Part shown: in pieces, positions 54,843-64,000 of the stretch
How positions within the stretch are numbered: position 1 is the stretch's first letter
How the letters are laid out: each line of letters begins with the position of its first letter
Assembly (NCBI GenBank): GCA_963556145.1
Contig: OY744465.1
Location: forward strand, 3,534,001 to 3,598,000
Direction of reading: 5' to 3'
From: Hygrocybe punicea
Taxonomy: Eukaryota; Basidiomycota; Agaricomycetes; Agaricales; Hygrophoraceae
DNA length: 64,000 nt
The notes under the pieces: model-generated
What the model was told of the DNA's origin: nothing
The model's input: the letters and a program-made list of their open reading frames with translations, nothing else
Databases searched by the model: none
Translations under genes and position numbers: made by a program

Positions 54843-56726
54843 GTCACAAGTGACCAATCTAACCATATAAGGTAATTTTCAATATTGTATACCAAATTTT
54901 ATGCTGATCGCAACTGTGACATTCACATGTGACGGGTCTAACCATATAAGGTAATTTCACATTATGTATGCTAAATTGAATTCTGGTCCTTATACTTATT
55001 ATTGTATATAACAGATCAAATTGTATTATATAATAATCCATATTTTTTATATGTGTGAGTCTTTATTGTTATTTGAGTGACAGTAAACATATACAAATAG
55101 ATATAAACAATGACAAATAAAGTACTCTCTTAAAAATATTGTCACTGGGCATTTGTAAGTGATGTTGCAACTTGGCTATATAACAAACAAATACAAATAA
55201 ACAAACCCAATATGGTTAGATCACTTTGTATTTCAATTTTGGTTTTGGTCAATTTTGTTACATAATCATGATTATGTAATCATTAGTCAGATCACCATTT
55301 GAACCCAGACTTTGAACCTTATTGCGCTTTTGCCTCTTGAACCTGAACCATCACCTTCCTCATTTGGTGCGTATAGGGTATAACATGGGTAACCCACGGG
55401 TTTTTGATCCTGCAATTTGTTTTGAAGTTTATAGACTCAATTTACATGTATTCACTTTGCGGTATAGGGAGAAAAAGTGCGTTTTATGTTAAATAAGATG
55501 GCTGCAAAGTGTTGGATATAATTGTGCATGATAAAAGGCACTATTGTGCACACAATGCAACGGGTTTCACGGGTTTAAACCCATGGGTATAATGTATGCA
55601 AAAACGCGGACATGGCAGGGGGTGAATTTTTCATTTGGGTCTATATGCAATATTTTATGGGTTTTATCTATTGTATACAGTGTGGATAATGATGGGATTG
55701 ATGGACATAGGTTTGCCAAGAATTTTCAAGACCAATTACCCACCAAAAGTCCATGTTATTCCAATAATATGGATATTTTGTTCTGTACGTAAGTGCCCAA
55801 ACCCATGTTATACCCTAGGTGCGTAAAGTCCGAGTTTTTTGACCTTTTTGGCTCGTTTAAGCTCAGTTTTTCATATTCAGACTCCGAAAAAATGTTTTCT
55901 GGATCAGGTGATGTGCCCGGACCATTCAGGGTCCAATGCTGACATAAGCTTTCCTCTTTTAGACATAAAAGTTGAAAATTCTTCGGATTTTCATGCTTTT
56001 TATTTCCTGTGGCTGTGTTTTATTTCCTGGACCACTGGTAATGTCTTCAATTTGTATATCTTGCTATTTGTTAACATAATCTATCATTTTACAGCCCATC
56101 TCCCTTTCAATTTTCAAAGTATGTACAAATTTCTTGTTTTTTCACCTTTTTTGCTTGTTTAAGCTGAGTTTTCCATATTTAGACTCCGAAAAACTGCGAT
56201 CCAGATCAGGTGATGATTCCGCACCATGTAGGGTCCAATGCTGACATAATATTTCCTTTTATAGACAAAAAGTCGAAAATTCTGTGGTTTTTTATGCTTT
56301 TTTTTCTGTATGGCTCTATTTTGTCTCTTGGACCACTGGTAATGTCTTCTATTGGTGTAAATTGTTATTGTTTGACATAATCTATCATTTGACAGCTATT
56401 CTCCCACTCAACATTCAAAGTATGTGGAAATTTCACATTTTTTCACCTTTTTGGATTATATGAGCTCATTTGTTCACCTACAGATTTATGCTGGATCTTT
56501 TCTGGCTCAGGTATGAATCTATTACTATTCAAGATCACATGCTGACATAAGATTTCCATATGTAGTATTCAAATACAAAATTTTGTTGATTTTTTCGATT
56601 TTTACTACTTCATGTGCTGGAATTTGTATTGGTATGTTGTTTATTTATCTTCTCCAGATATATTTGACATATCCATATTATGATCCAGCATTTATTTTCA
56701 AAAAAACTATAAACCTGTTCACAAAA
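54843..56726 (+). promoter_or_regulatory. Helitron copy 2 leader repeats and palindromes
   Basis: Palindromes related to GTCACATGTGAC occur near 54843 and 54921. Three leader units with about 305-bp spacing start near 55847, 56153 and 56453. The first two contain CAGACTCCG/TAGACTCCG, CAGGTGATG, GGGTCCAATGCTGACATAA and CCACTGGTAATGTCTTC; the third is diverged. Some of these resemble splice donors and acceptors, so spliced leader transcripts are possible. Confidence 0.55.
55374..55817 (+). mobile_element. hAT MITE, family D (444 bp)
   Basis: Ends TAGGGTATAACATGGGT on both sides (inverted); GGTGCGTA is duplicated at 55366-55373 and 55818-55825. Helitron copy 1 has the unoccupied site near 22805 (one GTGCATAA-like copy), which proves the insertion. 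No coding capacity. Confidence 0.95.
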
Positions 56727-59700
56727 ATGTTAAAATTATCATCATTGTCACAATGTCTTATGATTTTTATCATTGCAATGTCTTGGGCACAATGTGTTGT
56801 CATTGGGATTGGCCTTGTGCCTCCTGAAAATGTCATACAAAATGTCCATGTCACACCAACTGTCTCTGTCATACCAAATGTCATGCTGTGTCCAATTACT
56901 TTGAATTTTTACAAAGAAAATCTGACAAAGTATGAAAATTCCACTTATTCACCAAGTTTAGTTCCTGTTCATCACATTGGTCTCCAGTCCACCTCTTCTT
57001 TCACATTGCAGGTCCCTGAAAAAATCACAAGTATCCACAACAATAGTGAATTTGTTCTTTCTAGTTATCAATCAGCTCATACCTCTTTCCTATTTGAACT
57101 ATATGCCAGAGTCTTCTTAAACATGTTGGATTTGCTTTCTGTGTATCATTGTACAACCAGCATTGCTAATAAGTGCATGTATATTAAGTTGAAACTTCAA
57201 CAGAATCTGTTCAGAAAACATGACTTCAGAGCTTACTTGAAATATGTTACAAAACAACCTCTATTAGCCAATGGGGCAATTGTACTATTTTTCTTGGTTC
57301 TGCATCATTTTCTAGCTTGTCAAGTGTCTGCATACTATATTTGTAATAAAACTTCGAAATTATATGACATTTTCAAGTCTGAAAATATATCCTTCAATGC
57401 CAACATTGATATTGAATGCATCGGTGGAGGCAAAGCAAATGTATTCTCACTTCATGAACTGATGCCTGCTTCAACCAATGTCAATGCTAGTATGGATGTA
57501 GCTAAATGTAAATTCCACTCTTACCTGCCAAAAAATGAAACTCTCTTACTGAGTTCATCATCTGACAAGTCACTTGTAATTGTAAATCACCCATTTGAAT
57601 TGTTGATTCCAAAGTTGACCATTGCAAACTTGAAAGTGATTGCAGCTAGTCATAGCATTCTTGTACACTCAAAAATGAATCATGCATCAATTCAAACTGC
57701 AATTCAGACTCATGTGTGCTCTAATTGCCCAGAATTTGTATTTGTCTTTGAATGTATTAAATTTGTTGATAAAGAAGCAATTGCAAGTCACAAGAAAACC
57801 TTGAATATCAGAGCAGTCAATAAATTTAAAGCACAACATCCTGACAAACATGCAAAACAAAATCAGATTGCTGTACAAAAATTTCATAATGAAAACCCTG
57901 ACAAGCATGCCAAACAAAATCTAGCAGCTGTTCAGAAATTCCAGAGTGCAAATCCTGACAAGTATGCCAAACAAAATCTAGCAGCTGTAAAGATATTACA
58001 GAGTGCAAATCCTGCCAAGCATACAAAGCAAAATTTAACAGCTGTACAGAAATTTCATCTGGAACATCCTGAGAAGCATGCAAAGCAAAACCTTGCAGCT
58101 GTGGAGAAATTTCACCTGGAAAATCCTGAAAAGCATGCAACACAGAACCTTGCAGCTGTACAAAATTTTCACCTGGAAAATCCTGAGAAGCATGCAACAC
58201 AGAACCTCGCAGCTGTTATAAAATTCAAAGTTTATAATTATGACAAGCATCTGCAACACACATTAAATGCAGTTAGAAGATATAACATGAATCACCCTGA
58301 TCAGCATGCACAAACAAATCAGATTGCTGTTCAAACATATAGAGATAACATTCAATTTCCACCCAATCCACCTTCAGCAAAATTGCAACATACTATTATT
58401 TCAGGATTTTGTGGTGATACCTCTCCCAACAAATTTATTGAATCTGGTTGTGCTGTCTGTGGACGATTGACTCCAGTCCTGCAATTGCAAAGTTACACAG
58501 AGTTGAATTTAAGTAGTTTGAAACAATCTGGTGTAACACACAAAGAGCGCTTCTCAATTGATGATCCAATCCAATCTTCAGATAGCCCTATAATAAATGA
58601 AGATCTTCATGGCATTTGCAAGAAGTGTTGCAAGTCTTTGATCAAAGGCAAACGTCCTGCTATGTCTCTGGCAAATGGTTTATGGGTTGGACAAATTCCT
58701 GATGAATTACATAATTTGTCTTATGCAGAACAACTGCTTATTGCTAGAGTGAGACACAACAGATGTATAGTTCGAGTTTCTTCAGGAATGCATAAGATGA
58801 GAGCAAATGCTATTACTTTTGCCAACCCAACTCCAAAGATATATGACATTTTACCCCCACCTCTTGATGAGTTGGATGAAGTACTTGCATTCATTTATAC
58901 TGGACCATGCAAACCTACCAAGTCTGATTTTGAGAGAACACCATTGCTTGTTAGAAGAAACAAAGTTGCAACTGCTTTGAATTGGTTGAAACTGAATCAT
59001 TGTGACTATTTTGACTTGGAGATTTCAGAAGAAAACTTGAAGCAGTATCCTGAGAATGACATACCAGTGGTGGTGGAGTACAGACAATCATTCATTAACA
59101 AAAACCCAGAAGCTACTGCTGTTAATGACATGGAAGAGGAAGAAGGAACTGAGACTGGGATGTGTCCATTTGTAGTTCATGGTCTGACTGGTGAAGAATA
59201 CTCAAGCAAAAGTATCAAGGCCATCAAAGCTATTGCATTAAAACATCTGATGGAGAATAACAAGATTTTGGCAATTGGACATGAGAGTGATCCACAATCC
59301 ATCTATAATAACCCTCAGTTGTTTCCTCAAATGATGCCATGGTTGTTTCCCTTTGGACTTGGTGGAATTGGCAATTCACTGATTCAAGGAAAGATTTCAG
59401 AAATCAAACACAAGAGACACTTGTTAATGTACTATGACAAGCGGTTTCAGAAAGATCCACACTTTCCTTTAATTGCATTCAACCATGAGCAAATAAAGGA
59501 GTCTACAACAGCTGGCTATTTATTAGCTGAAAAAGCAAAATTTGACCACATTTCACAAAGATTGATGGATGTTGATCTTGGAGTGTTGAATAACATTGCT
59601 AGAAAAATGGAAGATGGTGAACATGTCACTCCAGAAACAGATGAAGAGAAGCTATGTTTTCAATTAATTAAAGATATTGATCATGTAGGCAGTCATGTCA

Positions 59701-62700
59701 AAGGATCACTCACAAGCAAAAAATACATGAGAAATGAAGTGTGGTCTCTGATGTCATTTGTAGGAGCACCTTCATGGTTTATCACATTTTCACCTGCAGA
59801 TAACATGCACCCACTGTCTTTATATTTTGCTGATACCAAAGAAACCTTTACACTAGAGCTTAGAGCATATGATGAGCGGTACAGACTGATTGCAGAAAAT
59901 CCAGTGGCTGGTGCTAGATTCTTTCACTTTATGGTAGAACTATTTATCAAACATGTTCTTGGTGTTGGATCAAACCATTCTGGCTTTTATGGCAACACCA
60001 AGGCATACTATGGCACAGTAGAGCAACAAGGACGTCTCACACTTCACATGCACATGCTACTATGGCTCAAAGGATGTTTGTCACCTCAGAAAATCAGAGA
60101 TAGAATAATGGATCCAAAATCAGATTTTCAACAAGCTTTTGTTCAGTATTTGGAAAGTGTGCACATTGGTGAATTTATGACTGGAACAATGGATGCAGTC
60201 AAAGCTAAGGTAAAACACAAATCTGAACAAGAAGACTATGAGGATCCCACTCAGACTCTACCTGAAGCCCACCTATTTGTACAATTATACATGATGTGAG
60301 CAACAATGATTGCAATGATTGCAAACAGGTGGATTCATGGTGGAATAGATTTGCAAACACTGTGGATGATTTGATTTTACACTCCAATGTTCATAATTGT
60401 GGCAGAAATAGTTCAAACAATGAAAAAGTGCCGAGAAAAGATAGACCCAGTTGCATGAACAAACATGGTAAATGCAAGGCTAGATTTCCCAGACCGTTGT
60501 TTGAATCAACACAAGTAGACCCAAAAACTGGTGCATTGAATATGAAGAAGGGTGAAGCATGGATCAATACATTGACACCACTTGTCACATTCCTACTTCG
60601 CTGCAATTCTGATATTACAAGTCTTCTTTCTGGTACTGCAATCAAAGCCATTGTAGCATATATTTCTGACTATATTACAAAACCTGGATTGAAAACCTAT
60701 AGCATATTTGATACCATCAGAAGTGTGTTTGACAGAAACTCAGAAATGCTTGGAGGATCCATGAAAAGAAAAGACAAAGCTAGAAAACTCATCACCCAGA
60801 TTATAAATGCTTTGACTGCAAAACTTGAAATTGGTGGTCCAATGGCTTCAATGTATCTTCTTGGCAACCCTGACCATTACACCAGTCACAAATTCATTCC
60901 TGTATATTGGAGAAACTATGTGAGAGAAGTCCAGAAAGCTTGGAATCCAGATGAAAATGATGACATGCAAGTTGACTCTGAAAAAGTTGTACTGCACAAT
61001 CAAAAGGGAAAATTCATAGGATTATCTGCTGTACATGACTACATTTACAGACCAGCTCATTATGAAGACATGAATTTATATGAATGGGTGCAGGGTGCAG
61101 AAAGAGTTAAGAGAAACATTCAAAAACCTCATGATGACATAAATAGTGATGATGAGTTAGATGTCTTGGAATCTGAGCCACAAACCGCAACTCACAAAAA
61201 AACTTCGAAATCTAATGTACCTACCAGTAATGACTTAAGCATAGAATTTGATGATCTTAACATCAAAGATGATGACAATTTCATAGAATGTGATTCAGAG
61301 GATAATTATAATGAGTCTGATAGCACTGAGTCTGTCCAAGAAGACACCAAGCTTTTCCTGGAAGATCACCCATTGTATGAAACACACTGCATAGAATTCA
61401 GTGAAAAGAAGCAGGATGTTGTTCCAAACTTTGTTGGTGGTTCACTGCCCAGACATGATAGAGGAGACAGAGAATACTATTGCATCACAATGCTCACTCT
61501 GTTCAAACCATGGAGATCTGGCAATGACCTCAAAAGTAACCTAGAATCATGGGATGAAGCATTCACTGATCATAAATTCACTGACAGGCAATTAGAAATT
61601 ATGGACAACTTTAATCTGAGATATGAATGCTTAGATGCTAGAGATGACTATTCTGCTCAGCTTAGACAAGGAGTAGTGTTGGATGGTACTTGTCCTCAAT
61701 TTATGACTTCAGACATGATTTCACACTTGGATGATGACAACATTCAAAATGGTGGTGACTTTGGAGATGAAAATTATGAACAGGACAAAAACAACACAGA
61801 GTATGGCACTAACAAATACTCTGAACTTGGTCAACATGGTAGACTGATCAAAGCTCAAATGGATGCCACTGAAAACATTGTCAGAAACATTGGTTGGCTT
61901 GATCCATGTCCAGATGGTTCTATTACAGTAAATTCTGCTCCACTTGAAGTTGAAATGAATCAACCTGGTACTCAATGGAAACAACTTGTTCAAGAACAAA
62001 GACAAGAAATACTAGATGAGCGCAATCAATATATTCCTGCAAACTCAAAGTCTGTTTCACACAAAACATATGCTGATGCAAATGAAAACAATGTGATCAT
62101 TGTGGACCAGTCATACTTGATGCAATCTTTCAGAGCTGCAAATGCACAGAGACAACAGGTAATTGATGCCACAGTTAGAAAATTCAGCTTGAACACTGAG
62201 CAGAAAAGAGCCTTTAGGATTATTGCAAATCACACTTCATCTCCCAGCAGTGACCAGTTGAAAATGAATATTGCTGGAATGGCTGGCACTGGAAAATCAC
62301 AAGTCATCAAAGCAGTTGTTGATTTCTTTGACACTACACATGAGTCTCACAGATTTGTTATTCTTGGTCCTACTGGTACATCTGCAGCTCTACAAAATGG
62401 CTCAACTTATCACTACTTCCTGGGCATCAATCCAAACATGTCAAATAGAAATGAAGCAATGGGCATTGCTCAGCTGAAAGGTAGACTAGAAGGAGTTGAT
62501 TATATTTTCATTGATGAAGTCTCAATGTTGTCTTGTCATGATCTCTACAAAATCAGTGCTAGACTAGCTAAAGCTTTGAACATACATGACATGCCATTTG
62601 GTGGAATCAACATGATATTTGCTGGAGACTTTGCACAGTTACCACCAGTTGGAGGTGCACCATTGTATAGTGGAACAGTTGGCACTCATATCACATCAGC

Positions 62701-64000
62701 CTTGACAACCCACTCTCAGGAAACTGCCATTGGCAAAGCACTCTGGCATCAAGTGACCACAGTTGTGATTCTCAGAGAAAACATGAGACAGAGGACCCAA
62801 ACAACTGAGGATGCATTGTTCAGAACTGTCCTTGTCAACATGTGCTATGGCAAATGTACTGCACAGGATATTCAATTTTTGAGAACCAGAATTGCAGGCA
62901 AGCGTCCAGACCAGCCCAATATAGCCTCTCACACATTTAGAAATGTTCCTATCATATGTGGCATTCACTCACAAAAGGATCAAATCAATCTTCTTGGATG
63001 TGAAAGATTTGCTTCTGACACCAATCAAAACTTGACCAACTTCTATTCCATTGACAAGTGGGGAAAAGACAAGGATTCTGTAAGAAGCAAGTCCAAATCT
63101 AAAGCTATACATCAATCCAGTGACATAGACTTTGATACACAAAGAGAGATATGGAAAGTGCGACATGCTGCAACTGATAACTTTGCTGGAAAACTCTCCT
63201 TATGTCTTGGTATGCCAGTGATGCTTCGTAATAATGATGCCACTGAACTCTGCATTACAAAAGGACAAGAAGGATTTGTTGTTGGCTGGCAGTCAATGAA
63301 AGCAAGTCATGGCGAAAGAGTACTTGACACCTTGTTTGTTAAACTAGACAAACCTCCAAAGCTGGTGCAGATTCCAGGACTGCCTGACAATGTAGTGCCC
63401 ATTGTAAAAAACACCAAGACAATTCAGTGTGTATTTCCCAGTGACCTGAAGGAATCCATTGAGAGACAACAAGTCTGGGTGCTACCTAACTTTGCAATGA
63501 CTGCTCATGCTGCTCAAGGAAAAACACGTCCATTCAATGTTGTGCATTTAAACAGTTGTTTCAACCACATGTCATATTATTCTTCATTGTCTAGAAGTGC
63601 TTCTGCTGCTGGAACTGTAATAATTCAAGGCTTTGACACTAAAGTGATCACTAGAGGGTGTTCTGGATATCTTAGACAAGAATTTAGAGAACTAGAATTG
63701 CTTGATGAGATTACAAGGATCAGATATGAAGGAAATTTGCCTGACCACATTGATGCTAGTACACGCTCAGTTATGCTTTGAAACTTTCAGCAGTGGAAGG
63801 GAATTCACTATGTTCCTGCCAAAACTGATACTGCTATTAAATGGTCACCAACTGATCAACTACTATTGGCTCATAGAATCCCTGACAGCCCATGGCAATT
63901 GGTTGAAAAAGGCAAAGGCAAACAGAATGCAGCTGTAGTTGCAAGTTCATTTGTTCCAGCAAAAGGCTCAGTTGCTATTGGTTCAACCCACAAACATTCA
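56727..64000 (+). pseudogene. Helitron Rep/Pif1 helicase with membrane N-terminus and USP-like end (copy 2, nearly intact)
   Basis: Start chosen at ATG 56727 (MLKLSSLSQCLMIFIIAMSW), matching copy 1; an upstream in-frame ATG near 56634 is an alternative. Order: signal-peptide-like start; hydrophobic segment near 57270-57330 (ANGAIVLFFLVLHHFLAC); 20-residue repeats about 57820-58340; DUF6570-like zinc region with CAVCG and CKKC near 58450-58630; Rep HUH motif LHMHMLLW near 60045; Rep tyrosines in AYISDYITKP near 60660; helicase GMAGTGKS near 62280 and IFIDEVSML near 62505. The C-terminal domain begins near 63700 and is cut by the window edge before its cysteine box. Lesions seen are a small frameshift near 60275 and TGA at 63779-63781 where copy 1 has CAA. 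This copy is less damaged than copy 1 and could be younger. Confidence 0.92.
57820..58340 (+). repeat. 20-residue coding repeats in Helitron copy 2
   Basis: About eight to nine units of the form PDKHAKQNLAAVQKF. Unit number and sequence differ slightly from copy 1, showing expansion or contraction within a conserved motif. Confidence 0.9.

Larger units (their letters stand above)
54518..64000 (+). mobile_element. Helitron copy 2 (plus strand), 3' end outside the window
   Basis: The 5' end begins AGTTCTTTTAATTTATTAAA at about 54518, identical to the end of the leader fragment at 28940, and TCTTTTAAT/ATTAAAAGA forms a terminal palindrome. The leader, paired palindromes, 300-bp repeats and the giant Rep/helicase gene all correspond to copy 1. 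A 444-bp hAT MITE interrupts the leader. The element continues past the window. Confidence 0.92.

Overview
This window looks like TE-saturated genomic DNA of a basidiomycete fungus, most likely an agaricomycete. The inference rests on introns of about 47-55 nt with GTAAGT-type donors, fungal housekeeping genes (HUT1, a STYX-like phosphatase homologue), a basidiomycete-type TET/JBP oxygenase and basidiomycete-type transposons. No species call is possible from sequence alone. Only two ordinary host genes are evident, convergent at 38.6-41.2 kb; almost everything else is nested mobile DNA.

Layout. 0-5 kb: degenerate DNA with a spliced TET/JBP-family 2OG-Fe(II) dioxygenase gene on the minus strand. 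5,031-11,666: full-length Tad/I-type LINE with an A-rich tail and an 11-bp target duplication, decayed and carrying a 235-bp solo LTR in ORF1. 11.8-12.6 kb: long inverted repeat of about 790 bp. 13,250-23,643: Helitron copy 1 (minus). 23,644-26,866: Tc1/mariner-like transposon with 103-bp TIRs, a transposase split by a second copy of the same solo LTR, and a four-exon cargo gene. 26,867-32,267: two further Helitron pieces in opposite orientations, interrupted by an LTR-like element and a non-autonomous hAT. 32.3-35.9 kb: decayed hAT transposase; 35,969-37,261: second copy of that non-autonomous hAT. 38.6-41.2 kb: host genes. 41,528-45,451: non-autonomous hAT holding a nested hAT and a captured HSP70 fragment. 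47.6-50 kb: integrase-core gene remnant split by a small LTR element. 50.3-53.3 kb: DIRS/Ngaro-like remnant fused with a gag remnant. 54.5-64 kb: Helitron copy 2 (plus), running off the window.

Most striking is the Helitron protein. It combines a signal-peptide-like N-terminus and a membrane segment, an array of 20-residue repeats, a DUF6570-like zinc region, HUH Rep, Pif1 helicase and a C-terminal domain with the cysteine and histidine boxes of ubiquitin-specific proteases. Two copies share the N-terminal part and three share the peptidase-end sequence. Other points are the cargo-bearing Tc1/mariner element, and a palindromic module centred on CGTCAATTGACG that recurs about ten times in unrelated hAT elements. 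Many insertion boundaries can be proven from target duplications, and in three cases removing the insertion restores the host reading frame.
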